Assembly (NCBI GenBank): GCA_043808235.1
Contig: JAZDFC010000026.1
Span: forward strand, 62,001 to 126,000
DNA: 64,000 nucleotides
From: JAZDFC01 sp043808235
Lineage (GTDB): Bacteria; Bacteroidota; Ignavibacteria; Ignavibacteriales; Melioribacteraceae
Reading direction: 5' to 3'
Shown here: piece after piece, positions 52,910 to 62,456 of the stretch
Layout: every line of letters starts with the position of its first letter
Numbering within the stretch: position 1 is the first letter of the stretch
Translations under genes and position numbers: made by a program
Notes under the pieces: model-generated
Database searches by the model: none
Seen by the model: only the letters and a program-made list of their open reading frames with translations
Told to the model about the DNA's origin: nothing

Positions 52910-54130
52910 TTAAAAGAAATAAAATACTGCAAGCAGTACACGTATATTTGACACCGTTTTAATGTTTTCGATCTTACCTTTTTCTAAATTATTTGGCGTT
53001 CCATAGCCGGCTGAAGTAAATTCAATCTCGGTCGAAATTCTTGTTTTACCGCTGTTGAATTGAACCCGTGGAGAGACGCGAAGTAGATTATCAATGTTCG
53101 AACCTCTCCCATAGTAAGTACCAACAATCGGATCTTTTGCCCCGTTGTTTTTTGAGTATCCGGCAAAGAGACCAAACTCAATTTCTTTGCCAGTGGAAAT
53201 ATCTCCCCAAACGGAAAAGGAGCTTAGCGTAGTATAGGTTTCAACACCACTCGTCGAATCAAGTGATTTTACAGCGTAACCACCAAGCTGCAACAAATCG
53301 GAAAGATTTTCTCCAAGCACTCCTTCCATTTTAATCGTAACAGGGTCAAGGTTTAGCTTCGCATATCCTATAATAGAAACACCGGAAACGGATTCATCGG
53401 TTTCGATATTTTTTGTAGTCACAATTCTTGGTCTGATTTTTTTATAGTCAACGCCAACACCAAATAAATGTCCACCGGTAGAATATTGAACTTGTCCGTG
53501 AAGATTTGGCAAAACTGAATTGCGGAGATATGTACTTCCTAAGTTGTCCGGTCCGCTGCTCGTAAAATCGCGCTGTGCGGCCGCAACGGCAATAAATTTT
53601 AAATCATTCACAGAGTAGGAGAATCTAATTTGCGGATTCCTGGAAAAAGGCTGGAATGGTGCGCCGGTATTAAAAGACACAACACCGGGGAACATTTCTG
53701 CAACAAACATCGGATGCCAGGTTTGTCCAACTAACAGCGACACTTTTTCCCAATCAAGTTTTACAAATGCATGTCGCAGACGGAAACCGTTAACATCTGC
53801 ATCCGAGGTTCCAAAAAATTCTCCCTCAATCATTCCGGATGTTTTTGCCCCGAATGCATCGGGGCCCGTTATTTTTCCTGTCAGCCGGGTTTGAATTGAT
53901 ATCATATTAAAGCTGGGTTCTGCATTTAAATCTTTACCGTTCGCGTCAAGTTTTTCAGGTAAAGGATATAAAAGAAAGTGTCCTTCTCTTAAAACCGTAT
54001 TTGCACGGGAATCAAAAAACGCGTCGGTTTTTACAAATCCCGAAAATGAAATTCCGAAATCGGATTTTTCGGTTTGTGCAAAAAGCACAAGACTACAAAA
54101 GAAAAATAGAACGAGTATTTTTTTTCGCAT
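52910..54130 (-). CDS. Outer-membrane porin, likely for acetate or small acids
   Basis: A 406-residue exported beta-barrel. Signal peptide MRKKILVLFFFCSLVLFAQ, then strands with alternating aromatic residues and turns such as GFVKTDAFFDSRAN, RLTGKITGPDAFGAKTSGMIEGEFFG and GQTWHPMFVAEMFPGVVSFN, ending with an aromatic strand VLLAVFYFF. It resembles porins of the DcaP/phosphate-porin type, which have the same start GF-K-DA-D. It is encoded 38 bases after the acetate symporter gene and on the same strand, so it most likely serves as the outer-membrane path for the same substrate (inference). Confidence 0.78.
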   Translation of the reverse strand: MRKKILVLFFFCSLVLFAQTEKSDFGISFSGFVKTDAFFDSRANTVLREGHFLLYPLPEKLDANGKDLNAEPSFNMISIQTRLTGKITGPDAFGAKTSGMIEGEFFGTSDADVNGFRLRHAFVKLDWEKVSLLVGQTWHPMFVAEMFPGVVSFNTGAPFQPFSRNPQIRFSYSVNDLKFIAVAAAQRDFTSSGPDNLGSTYLRNSVLPNLHGQVQYSTGGHLFGVGVDYKKIRPRIVTTKNIETDESVSGVSIIGYAKLNLDPVTIKMEGVLGENLSDLLQLGGYAVKSLDSTSGVETYTTLSSFSVWGDISTGKEIEFGLFAGYSKNNGAKDPIVGTYYGRGSNIDNLLRVSPRVQFNSGKTRISTEIEFTSAGYGTPNNLEKGKIENIKTVSNIRVLLAVFYFF

Positions 54131-54168
54131 AGTTAATCTCAGTTATGCTTTAAAATAAATTAATTAAA

Positions 54169-55716
54169 TTATTCCGCACCGATACCAAGATAAGTGCGTA
54201 GCTTTTCATCTTCAAATTTAATTTCAGCATCTTTCTCAGTGCTAAGCAATGATGCAATAATACCGGCAATAAACGAAGCGCTCATTGAAATCAAGGCCGG
54301 ATTTTTAAGAGGGAAAATAGCCGTTTCGTTTTTAAATATATCCACCCAGACAGTCGGGCTTAAAATTATAAGGATAATAGCTAATCCCGCACCGGTAACA
54401 ATACTGTACACAGCTCCTTTAGTTGTAAATTTTTTCCAGAGTATAGATAATAAAAGCGAAGGGAAATTCGCGCTTGCCGCAATCGCAAAAGCCAATCCAA
54501 CCATGAATGCAACATTTTGACCTTTAAATATTAATCCAAGCGATATTGCTAATATTCCGATGACCACTGTGGAAAGTCTGGCTACTTTAACTTCACCGGC
54601 TTCATCAGCCTTCCCTTTCTTGAAAACATTAACATAAAGATCGTGCGATAAAGTAGAGGCACCGGAAAGTGTAAGTCCTGCAACCACAGCCAAAATTGTC
54701 GCGAATGCAACAGCGGCAATAAATCCAAGGAAGAACTGACCACCGACGGACTCCGCAAGTAATAGAGCCGCCATGTTTCCGCCTTTATCAAAGCTACTGA
54801 CTACATCTTGCCCGACTAAAACCATCGCTCCAAATCCAATTACAAAGGTAAGTATGTAAAAATATCCGATGAATCCGGTGGCAACAAAAACAGATTTTCT
54901 TGCCTGCTTTGCATCGGGAACAGTAAAGAATCGCATCAGGATATGTGGTAACCCGGCAGTACCAAGTATGAGAGCAAGTCCCAATGATATTGCATCCCAT
55001 GGATTTTTTACGAATCCGCCAGGTTGTAAAACGGTGTCGGAATATTTTATTGCAGCTTGTTCGAATAGAGTTACGGGATTCATGCCAAAATGTGATAAGG
55101 TCATAATTACAAGTAAGGTTGCGCCACCGAGTAAAAGTACAGCCTTAATAATTTGTACCCATGTAGTCGCAAGCATTCCACCGAACAGAACATAAGTGAT
55201 CATCACCAAACCGACCAACAAAACTGCGCCTTCGTACGGCAATCCAAATAATGTGGTGATAAGAGAACCGGCTCCTACCATCTGAGCAATAAGGTAAAAA
55301 ACTATCGTCATTAACGAACCGATTGAAGATGCTATTCGAACCGGTTTTTGTTTTAAACGGTAGGCTACGACATCAGCAAAAGTAAATTTTCCCAGATTTC
55401 TTAAAGGCTCGGCAATAAGAAACATCACTAACGGCCAGCCTACTAAAAATCCTATTGAATAGATAAGACCGTCGTAACCTTTAAGGGAAACCATTCCGGC
55501 AATACCAAGAAAAGAAGCGGCGCTCATATAATCGCCGGATAAAGCTAAACCATTTTGAAACCCGGAAATACTTCTATCAGCAGCATAAAATTCGGAAGTG
55601 GTTTTTGTTTTTTTTGCAGCCCAGTATGTAATGGCTAATGTTATCGCAACGAATACAAAGAAAATTATTATCGAAGCAACATTTACCTGTCCAATTGTTG
55701 TTTCTATTGTATCCAA
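54169..55716 (-). CDS. actP: ActP-like cation/acetate symporter (sodium:solute symporter family)
   Basis: A 515-residue inner-membrane symporter with about 13 helices. Typical SSS-family stretches are AADRSISGFQNGLALSGDYM, FLGIAGMVSLKGYDGLIYSI, AGLPHILMRFFTVPDAKQAR and VAGLTLSGASTLSHDLYVN. The set matches ActP, which imports acetate and other small monocarboxylates with sodium. The DUF485 gene upstream (51 bases) is the standard partner. The porin gene downstream and the large sensor/nucleotidyltransferase protein upstream complete an acetate-uptake locus. Confidence 0.93.
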   Translation of the reverse strand: MDTIETTIGQVNVASIIIFFVFVAITLAITYWAAKKTKTTSEFYAADRSISGFQNGLALSGDYMSAASFLGIAGMVSLKGYDGLIYSIGFLVGWPLVMFLIAEPLRNLGKFTFADVVAYRLKQKPVRIASSIGSLMTIVFYLIAQMVGAGSLITTLFGLPYEGAVLLVGLVMITYVLFGGMLATTWVQIIKAVLLLGGATLLVIMTLSHFGMNPVTLFEQAAIKYSDTVLQPGGFVKNPWDAISLGLALILGTAGLPHILMRFFTVPDAKQARKSVFVATGFIGYFYILTFVIGFGAMVLVGQDVVSSFDKGGNMAALLLAESVGGQFFLGFIAAVAFATILAVVAGLTLSGASTLSHDLYVNVFKKGKADEAGEVKVARLSTVVIGILAISLGLIFKGQNVAFMVGLAFAIAASANFPSLLLSILWKKFTTKGAVYSIVTGAGLAIILIILSPTVWVDIFKNETAIFPLKNPALISMSASFIAGIIASLLSTEKDAEIKFEDEKLRTYLGIGAE

Positions 55717-55767
55717 ATATAGTTCTCCTAATAAATTGTTGGATATTAGTAAATGAATTACAGGGAA

Positions 55768-56088
55768 TTAGTTTTGTAAGATGTCGTTTCGCAACTCTCT
55801 TACGGACTTATCATATTTTTGGTTAGCCCAGCGCGTATAAACACCCGTTATAATCCATGCAAATATTATGATACCTAATCCAATAGGTAATCCGAGTGTC
55901 ATATGTTCGCCGATTTTGATGGAAAGGAATTCTTTAAAAAATGCAATTGACAGGATAAAGCCGAAATAAACAAATAGCATTAAGATGGTGAGTGTAATAG
56001 AAAATTTTAATCTTTTTTTAACCAGATTTTTGAATTTTTCCGATTCAATAATTTCCCGAACACGTTCTGCTTTGATACTCATAGGCAT
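55768..56088 (-). CDS. DUF485 membrane protein (YjcH-like)
   Basis: A 106-residue protein with two membrane helices (about 32-52 and 66-84). The spacing, KFSITLTILMLFVYFGF and TLGLPIGLGIIIFAWIITGVYTRWAN, is characteristic of DUF485, typified by YjcH, which is encoded just upstream of acetate symporters in many bacteria. Its exact role is unknown; it may assemble or regulate the symporter. It is the gene before actP in this leftward group. Confidence 0.92.
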   Translation of the reverse strand: MPMSIKAERVREIIESEKFKNLVKKRLKFSITLTILMLFVYFGFILSIAFFKEFLSIKIGEHMTLGLPIGLGIIIFAWIITGVYTRWANQKYDKSVRELRNDILQN

Positions 56089-56249
56089 TCTCCTTTTGAG
56101 AAGTGGTTATAGAAAGAACAATTTGTTTTTTGCATAGAAAAAGAAGACGATGCTGTCTTCTACTACGTGCAAGATAAATTATTTTTATTCTAAATCAAAA
56201 GACTATTTTGATTTGCCGCGCTTAAATTCAAAACATTTATCAAAGTTTT

Positions 56250-59147
56250 TTATCGTGCGAGTGAGCCTTTAAAATCCAGTCGGATTTTATTTTTATACTC
56301 CTCAAGCAAACTAAATATTTTTTTTAATATTGTGTTATCGAGTTCTGATATATTTTGAGAATTGATAATATTATCAACCGGTACATTATTCATCAAGCAT
56401 TCAACCTGATGTTTTAACCTATACTGCATCAAAAAATTATACGAGTAAATAATATTATTATATGCCGTCTTTGAGATAACTTCCTTTTCGCTTAGCTGTT
56501 CCAATCTTTCGAATGTATTGGATGTGTTCAATTTGTGTTTAAGCCCATAAAGGCGAGCAAAATCTACTATCGGAAGCAAAGCCAATTTAATATCGAGAGG
56601 TGCTTTTAATTTTAGCATGCCATCCGGTATTTCCGTCTGCAACAAACTTTCGGAAAGGTATACAAAAAACACACTGTAACCGCCCGTTACTTTATCAACA
56701 TGTTCTTTGAGCCGCGACGAAAGCTGCCCGTCTCCGTAAACATTTCTGAAATCGAAAAATATTTTTACGTCAAGCAAATCCTGCGGATCCGAGGTGGTAA
56801 TCCAATCGGTAAAATATTTTTTCCAATCCGAAAACGGTTGGCACCACTTTATATTTTTTGCCATTATGTTGCCCTTGCAATAGCGGTAACCGGCGGAATT
56901 CAAATCATCCGAAATTCTGTTTCCCAACTTTAGAAAATACTCTTGGGTTTCTTTCTCCCGGTCGGGCAAAACATCTTCATATATAATAGCATTGTCCTGA
57001 TCGGTTGATAATGTCTGTTCTTCTCTTCCTTCGCTTCCCATTGTAAGGAATGTGAATTTAACCGGCGGCGTACCAAATTCATTAATGGCAAGTTCAATAA
57101 TCCGCTTTGTAACGGAATCCGATATCATGGAAATGATTTTTGTTACACTCCGGACACTTGTATCGGATTCAATTAATCCTTTTATTAATAGAAGTAACTG
57201 ATTGCGGCATTCTGTAATCAGTTTAACCGAATCCGAGCTTTCAATGTTTTGAATTAAGAAAAGATAATTGGTATTTGATGCGTTGAAAATATCATCTGCA
57301 AAAAGAACTCCCGCCGCTTTGTTATTGAAATCCTTTACAATAATCTGGCTCAATTTATTTTTGCGAAATTCTATCAGAGCATCGTAAACGGTTGATGAAA
57401 CATTAATCGAAGTCAGCGGAGAGGTCATGAATGAATAAACCGGCGCCTTTAAATCTGCCGTCTTTAAAACAACCCGCTCGCGAATATCGGAGTCGGTGAT
57501 AATTCCTATTTCTTCATCGTCGGTTCCTTTAACAAGAATTGCGCTGCTGTTTGCAGCTGTCATTTTTGTAACAGCGTCTGTTATGGTATCCTTAATATTA
57601 CACCACGGAAGCATTTTAATAAACGGCTTAATCGTTTGGTTGAGCATAAAAACCGATGTCTGTAAATTTGAAATCAATTCCTCTTTATCTTTATCGGTTT
57701 TACGTTGCTCTGTAATGTCTTCCATTATCCCGTCGATGGATAAATAATTGCCATCGGAATTTTTTACGAGTACAGCCGAAATCGAAGCTGCAATTTTTTT
57801 ACCGCTGCCTTGCTTTATCTGCACAATTCGGTTTTTAATAAATTCGTTTGTCATCAACTCGGTAACTAAATTTTCTCCTTCGTCGGAATTTTCACAGAAA
57901 TGCGATAGGGAAACAGAGAGAAGTTCCTCCCTGCCTGCTACCCCGAGTAAATTTAACATTGCGGGATTAATTTCTGTGAAGAATAAATTTTTATCCGGTG
58001 TTACCCTGAAAACCCCGATGGTTAGCTGATTGGTTAAGGCAAGATATTTCTCCTTACTGTAATCCAATTCTTCTTCAATTTCTTTATGAAGGCTGATATC
58101 TTTTACGCTAAGAATTACACCGTCATTATTCATTAGGGAGATGGGCGATATAATTAACAATACATCTAGAAATTCGCCGTTTTGTTTTCTCAGTTTTGTC
58201 TCAACCTGTTCAACATTTGATTCGTCGTGATTAATTTTTTTGAAATTCGCGAATTCAAATATTTTTGATTCGGGATATTTCGGGAAAACATCCTCTAGAT
58301 GTAACTCGCGATTCATTTCCTTATAATCAAGAATTGAATAAAGAGTTTTATTAAAATATACTTGACGATTTTCAAGAATCATGATCAAACCCTCGCCCGA
58401 GGTCTCGACAAGCATTTTGTATTTTTCGCGTGATTCCCGTAACTCGTCCTCGGCTACTTTTCTCAGTCTCTCGCTCCGTAAATTTTGAAAAGCAATGTAC
58501 AATAAAAGGATAGCGCTGATAATCGAAATGACTATTGAAATTGTTATAACTTTTTGTTCCAATGAGGCTATCTCTTCTTTAACATCTTCAATATATATCC
58601 CTGTCCCGATTATCCAGCCCCAAGGTTTAAATTCCTTTACGTGGGATAACTTTGGTACAATTTTCGTAGAATCATCTTTCCACTGCCAGGTATAATCCAC
58701 ATATCCCTCACCGCTCCTTCTCACAGTGTCGCACATTTCAACAAATAATTTTTTCCCATGGGAGTCTTTAAAACCCGACAAATCTTTTGCATCTAAATCC
58801 GGCCGATAAGGATGTACAATCATTGTTGGATGCATATCCGTAATCCAAAAATAGTCTTTCAATTCATCACCGTATCTCAATCCTCTAATTTGACTGATTG
58901 CCGATTCCTGTGCTTCGGTTCTGCTTTTTTCACCGGCTATTTCAAGCTTGTGCCATTTGTCAATCATACTTACGGCAGTGTTTGTCAGCTCGTGAATCAT
59001 CTCCCGCTTCCGGTCAATAATTATATTCTCGAATTGAGGAATTACAATTACAAAAAGCGCAATGATAAACAACGAGATTGTAATGAAGGTTGGGAGGAGA
59101 ATTTTTAAGTAATGTAAATTATTTTTGAATGAATGCCGGGATTCCAT
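56250..59147 (-). CDS. Cache-PAS-PAS-CBS-nucleotidyltransferase (DUF294) chimera
   Basis: A 965-residue membrane-bound sensor. A membrane helix (about 14-35), a periplasmic single-Cache domain (about 38-190, with LRYGDELKDYFWITDMHPTMIVHPY and GWIIGTGIYIEDVKEEI), a second helix (about 198-220), a PAS domain (about 238-350), a second PAS (about 362-480), a CBS pair (about 515-625), then a nucleotidyltransferase-like domain with GSEGREEQTLSTDQDNAI (GS and DxD, near residue 702) and a DUF294 C-terminal domain (about 815-955). No histidine kinase or GGDEF output was seen. In relatives the CBS-DUF294 part stands alone next to actP, so the fusion with a Cache sensor is unusual. It may adjust acetate uptake in response to extracellular ligand. 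Confidence 0.85.
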   Translation of the reverse strand: MESRHSFKNNLHYLKILLPTFITISLFIIALFVIVIPQFENIIIDRKREMIHELTNTAVSMIDKWHKLEIAGEKSRTEAQESAISQIRGLRYGDELKDYFWITDMHPTMIVHPYRPDLDAKDLSGFKDSHGKKLFVEMCDTVRRSGEGYVDYTWQWKDDSTKIVPKLSHVKEFKPWGWIIGTGIYIEDVKEEIASLEQKVITISIVISIISAILLLYIAFQNLRSERLRKVAEDELRESREKYKMLVETSGEGLIMILENRQVYFNKTLYSILDYKEMNRELHLEDVFPKYPESKIFEFANFKKINHDESNVEQVETKLRKQNGEFLDVLLIISPISLMNNDGVILSVKDISLHKEIEEELDYSKEKYLALTNQLTIGVFRVTPDKNLFFTEINPAMLNLLGVAGREELLSVSLSHFCENSDEGENLVTELMTNEFIKNRIVQIKQGSGKKIAASISAVLVKNSDGNYLSIDGIMEDITEQRKTDKDKEELISNLQTSVFMLNQTIKPFIKMLPWCNIKDTITDAVTKMTAANSSAILVKGTDDEEIGIITDSDIRERVVLKTADLKAPVYSFMTSPLTSINVSSTVYDALIEFRKNKLSQIIVKDFNNKAAGVLFADDIFNASNTNYLFLIQNIESSDSVKLITECRNQLLLLIKGLIESDTSVRSVTKIISMISDSVTKRIIELAINEFGTPPVKFTFLTMGSEGREEQTLSTDQDNAIIYEDVLPDREKETQEYFLKLGNRISDDLNSAGYRYCKGNIMAKNIKWCQPFSDWKKYFTDWITTSDPQDLLDVKIFFDFRNVYGDGQLSSRLKEHVDKVTGGYSVFFVYLSESLLQTEIPDGMLKLKAPLDIKLALLPIVDFARLYGLKHKLNTSNTFERLEQLSEKEVISKTAYNNIIYSYNFLMQYRLKHQVECLMNNVPVDNIINSQNISELDNTILKKIFSLLEEYKNKIRLDFKGSLAR

Positions 59148-59179
59148 TATTCATACTCACGAAATTATTTTCAAATTTT

Positions 59180-59941
59180 TTATTTGTGCATCTCTTTCAA
59201 CGAAATTACATCAATGAGAAAATTAGCTGTATCAAAAATCATCACTCCGTTTTCTCTTGTAGTTCGTGCCACGCAAGGAGTAACAATCCACCGGAAATCG
59301 TCGGATAATTTATGATGACCAAAACCAACGGATGAAATTTTCTCATCATTCACAACTAATGCGCCTTCTGGATGACCGTGCCCTGAAAAACTGAGCTTGC
59401 AATCTCTTGTGCTAATAAATTCAAAATGTTTTTTCAAATGAAAAGCCTCACCGGGAAAGTGAATTGACGAGCCTGAAAAATCCGGGTAGCAGAAATGCGA
59501 GAGGAAAAATTTCTTTTCATCAATCTCCATCACTTCAATTTCGTTTAGCTTCGATAAGTATTCTTTTGCCGATTCGCCAAGTTTGGAAGTAAGTTCGTTG
59601 TCCTCATAAAGCCAGATTTTATTCCGCGATTTTTTTGCGCGAACGTCATAATCCAGCTCATACCAATTTGAACCATAATTAAATCCGGCAGAATAAAATG
59701 GTATTTTCTTTATTGCATATAAGTCGTGGTTGCCTATAACAACGGATGAGCAATTTTCTTTTACCATACGGATACACTCTTCGGCATTCCTTGTTTCAAT
59801 GTAACGATAGAAAGGAATTGTGAATCCCACAATGTCGCCAAGGCAAACAATTCGATCGCAATTATGTATAGTTAACACTCTTAGAGCATTTTCCAAACTG
59901 TGAATATCTTCGTGGATATCGCTGATAAATCCAATCTTCAT
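59180..59941 (-). CDS. Calcineurin-like metallophosphoesterase
   Basis: A 253-residue enzyme with the five blocks of binuclear metallophosphatases: GFISDIHEDIHSL (DxH), VCLGDIVG (GDxxx), VVIGNHDLYAIK (GNHD), LSHFCYPDF (H) and FSGHGHPEGAL (GHxH). The fold is that of the YfcE/MJ0936 class of small cytosolic phosphodiesterases, whose natural substrates are mostly unknown. It is encoded 32 bases upstream of the large sensor gene and on the same strand, so it may be part of the same signalling group. Confidence 0.9.
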   Translation of the reverse strand: MKIGFISDIHEDIHSLENALRVLTIHNCDRIVCLGDIVGFTIPFYRYIETRNAEECIRMVKENCSSVVIGNHDLYAIKKIPFYSAGFNYGSNWYELDYDVRAKKSRNKIWLYEDNELTSKLGESAKEYLSKLNEIEVMEIDEKKFFLSHFCYPDFSGSSIHFPGEAFHLKKHFEFISTRDCKLSFSGHGHPEGALVVNDEKISSVGFGHHKLSDDFRWIVTPCVARTTRENGVMIFDTANFLIDVISLKEMHK

Positions 59942-60312
59942 TGAGGTGCTATTTTATTTAAGAATCAGCCATTCATTTGAAGTAACTTTCAGCGGTAAAA
60001 CTAAGATTCGTCCAGTTTAAACTCAACAATTATATTATCCAAAACGGTAAATAATGTGGACGGAATTAATATCGGTACTGGATTTTCTTAGATGGTTGAA
60101 GCGTAAGATCACATGATGCAAAATTATTTTTATAATCTGTTTCATAATTCGAAAATTGGTTCTATTTTTTCATTGTAATATTTTAAAAATACTTTTTGAT
60201 TTTTAAGGTGAATACCGTAATATTTTTAGGGCTAATACTCATTGCCTTGATCGCTTATTAACTTCTATGAATTTTCTTCGATTATTAATACAGAACAAAA
60301 AAAATATTTATC
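59942..60312. other. AT-rich intergenic region
   Basis: 371 bases between the leftward metallophosphoesterase gene and the rightward small gene. No open frame worth calling, no repeat and no recognisable promoter or terminator. Confidence 0.4.
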
Positions 60313-60471
60313 ATGAAAACATTTATTGAACTTGCCGGCTATTTTTACGGAAAGCGGATACCACTTTTAAGTAGAAAGAAATTTTATAATCTTGTACTTG
60401 AATTTTTATCCAAGGAATATTCAATCGAGACCGCAATAGGACTGGCATTAAAGAAAATGCGGATTGCATAG
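60313..60471 (+). CDS. Possible 52-residue protein
   Basis: ATG to TAG reads as a basic, amphipathic peptide: MKTFIELAGYFYGKRIPLLS, then a helix KKFYNLVLEFLSKEY and the end IGLALKKMRIA. The residue mix looks like a real protein, and the frame lies alone in an otherwise empty region. No ribosome site precedes it and no family is recognised. The first half of the gap after it is filled by a tandem repeat, so it may be a remnant. Treat as tentative. Confidence 0.35.
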   Translation: MKTFIELAGYFYGKRIPLLSRKKFYNLVLEFLSKEYSIETAIGLALKKMRIA

Positions 60472-60492
60472 CGCGGCAAGCCGCAATGTATG

Positions 60493-60531
<39 letters not shown>

Positions 60532-60714
60532 AATCCCGAAGGCTTTCGAGAAAAATATCTTGACACAAAAAACAAAAACTTGAGTGCCAATACTATAGTT
60601 AGCCGCAGATCTCCGATAAATTTTCCGAAAATCGCTTTTCCCTCTTTGTTTTGGGGGAAACATGGAACCGTTTATTACACTTCAGTAAACCTAAAATAAA
60701 TTGTATCTCATTCA

Positions 60715-60746
60715 TTTGATTTTAGGGAGCGCTTCGTGTATTTTTG
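60715..60746 (+). promoter_or_regulatory. Bacteroidota-type promoter of the trpR-trpB2 operon
   Basis: TTTG at 60715-60718 and TATTTTTG at 60739-60746 are separated by 20 bases. This matches the Bacteroidota vegetative consensus TTTG-(19-21)-TAnnTTTG. Transcription would start close to 60752-60756, about 20 bases before the GTG at 60773, giving a very short leader. Confidence 0.65.
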
Positions 60747-60748
60747 CT

Positions 60749-60766
60749 GTTACTATTAATAGAAAC
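60749..60766. promoter_or_regulatory. Palindromic operator candidate at the transcription start
   Basis: gttactattaatagaaac is an 18-base near-perfect palindrome (16 of 18 symmetric positions) with core ctattaatag. It covers the predicted transcription start of the TrpR-like gene. E. coli TrpR binds gtactagttaactagtac, which has the same size, symmetry and TTAA centre. It is therefore a good candidate for autoregulation by the product of this operon. Confidence 0.6.
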
Positions 60767-60772
60767 ACTATC

Positions 60773-61039
60773 GTGAATAAAAACATTAAGGAAGTATCGA
60801 AATTATTAGCGTTAACAAAAGGCCCGAAAGAAATCGTGTTTTTTTTTGAAAGCATTCTTACATTAAATGAATTAAAAGATATCGGTAACCGCTGGGAACT
60901 TGTGAAAAGGCTGGATCAAGGAGAATCACAGCGGAAAATTGCCCGCGATTTACATCTCAGTCTATGTAAAATTACGCGTGGCTCTAAAGAATTAAAAAAG
61001 AAAAACTCGGTACTGAGGCGATTTTTGAAAAAACTATAA
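60773..61039 (+). CDS. TrpR-family transcriptional repressor
   Basis: An 88-residue protein starting at GTG (MNKNIKEVSKLLALTKGPKE). It has the all-helical TrpR plan: FFFESILTLNELKDIGNRWELVKRLDQGES, then the helix-turn-helix QRKIARDLHLSLCKITRGSK with the typical ITRGS ending, and a basic tail. E. coli TrpR binds L-tryptophan as corepressor; whether this one binds Trp is not certain, because related YerC-type proteins exist. The GTG start is preferred to a TTG 72 bases upstream because a good promoter lies between the two. It lies 28 bases before trpB2, which supports the Trp link. Confidence 0.82.
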   Translation: MNKNIKEVSKLLALTKGPKEIVFFFESILTLNELKDIGNRWELVKRLDQGESQRKIARDLHLSLCKITRGSKELKKKNSVLRRFLKKL

Positions 61040-61067
61040 AAATAATTTATCAATTAATGGAGGAAAT

Positions 61068-62456
61068 ATGCCAATTCGTGTGGTATTAAATGAAGATGAA
61101 ATTCCAAGGCAATGGTATAATTTAGCGGCCGATCTGCCTTCACCAATGCTGCCGCCACTCGGACCTGATGGAAACCCAATTTCGCCGGATATGCTTGCAC
61201 CGGTTTTCCCGATGAACCTGATTGAGCAAGAAATGAGTCAGGAAAGATGGATCGATATTCCTGAAGAAGTGCTGGAAATTTTATACCGATGGAGACCGTC
61301 TCCTTTGCATCGTGCAACTTTACTTGAGAAAGCCTTAGGAACCCCTGCAAAAATTTATTATAAAAATGAAAGCCTTTCGCCGGCAGGAAGCCATAAGCCC
61401 AATACCGCTGTACCCCAAGCCTGGTACAATAAACAGTTCGGGATTAAAAAATTGACGACCGAAACCGGCGCAGGACAATGGGGAAGCGCATTGTCATTTG
61501 CATGCGCACTTCTTGGACTCGAATGTAAAATCTTTATGGTAAGAATCAGTTTTGATCAAAAACCGTTTAGAAAAAGCATGATGCAAACCTGGGGTGGAAA
61601 CTGCATAGCCTCACCAAGCAATGAGACTCAGGCAGGCAGAGACATCCTGGCGAAATATCCCGATACACCGGGAAGCTTGGGCATTGCTATAAGCGAAGCA
61701 ATTGAAGCTGCTGTGACTGATCCGACAGGACAAACACGTTACTCGTTGGGAAGCGTTTTGAATCACGTAATGTTGCATCAAACAATTATAGGATTGGAAG
61801 CAAAGAAACAACTTAAGAAGATAAATGAAGATAAAGTGGATGTGGTAATCGGTTGTGCAGGCGGCGGAAGCAATTTTGCGGGACTGGCATTTCCGTTTGT
61901 CCTCGATAAGATTAACGGCGCACAAATGGATATTATTCCGGTTGAACCTACATCGTGCCCGACTATGACACGCGCACCTTTTGCTTATGATCACGGAGAC
62001 ACAGCAAAGATGACGCCACTTTTACCGATGCACTCATTGGGTCATGATTTCATTCCACCCCCGATTCACGCGGGAGGTTTACGTTATCACGGCATGGCTC
62101 CTTTGGTAAGCCAGGCAATTGTTGAAGGCCTGCTTGCGCCGAGAGCAATTCCACAGATCGAGTGCTACGATGCAGCCGTTTTATTCGCAAGGACGGAAGG
62201 TATAATCATTGCACCCGAAACAAGTCATGCCGTTGCCGCGGCAATCCAGGAAGCTAAGAAAGCAAAAGAAGAAGGAAAGGAAAAAGTTATTCTTTTCAAT
62301 CTTAGTGGACACGGTTTAATGGATCTTTCCGGTTATGACAAATTCTTTGCGGGTGAATTGACGAATCATGTTCTTCACGAAGAAGATATGGCAAGCTCTC
62401 TCGCCGCAATTAAAGATTTACCGAAACCCGCAATTAACAAAACAGGAAAATGGTAG
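61068..62456 (+). CDS. trpB2: Tryptophan synthase beta chain-like protein TrpB2
   Basis: A 462-residue PLP enzyme that joins indole or a related substrate with serine to make tryptophan. It is the TrpB2 type: longer N-terminus (MPIRVVLNEDEIPRQWYNLA, LPPLGPDGNPISPDMLAPVFP), Lys 110 for PLP in GSHKPNTA, TGAGQWGSALSFA, the phosphate loop GCAGGGSNFAGL and ETSHAVAAAIQ near the end. It has a strong ribosome site (ggaggaaat). No trpA is adjacent, as is usual for TrpB2, which works without a channelled alpha subunit and may salvage free indole. It follows a TrpR-like gene in one operon. Confidence 0.95.
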   Translation: MPIRVVLNEDEIPRQWYNLAADLPSPMLPPLGPDGNPISPDMLAPVFPMNLIEQEMSQERWIDIPEEVLEILYRWRPSPLHRATLLEKALGTPAKIYYKNESLSPAGSHKPNTAVPQAWYNKQFGIKKLTTETGAGQWGSALSFACALLGLECKIFMVRISFDQKPFRKSMMQTWGGNCIASPSNETQAGRDILAKYPDTPGSLGIAISEAIEAAVTDPTGQTRYSLGSVLNHVMLHQTIIGLEAKKQLKKINEDKVDVVIGCAGGGSNFAGLAFPFVLDKINGAQMDIIPVEPTSCPTMTRAPFAYDHGDTAKMTPLLPMHSLGHDFIPPPIHAGGLRYHGMAPLVSQAIVEGLLAPRAIPQIECYDAAVLFARTEGIIIAPETSHAVAAAIQEAKKAKEEGKEKVILFNLSGHGLMDLSGYDKFFAGELTNHVLHEEDMASSLAAIKDLPKPAINKTGKW

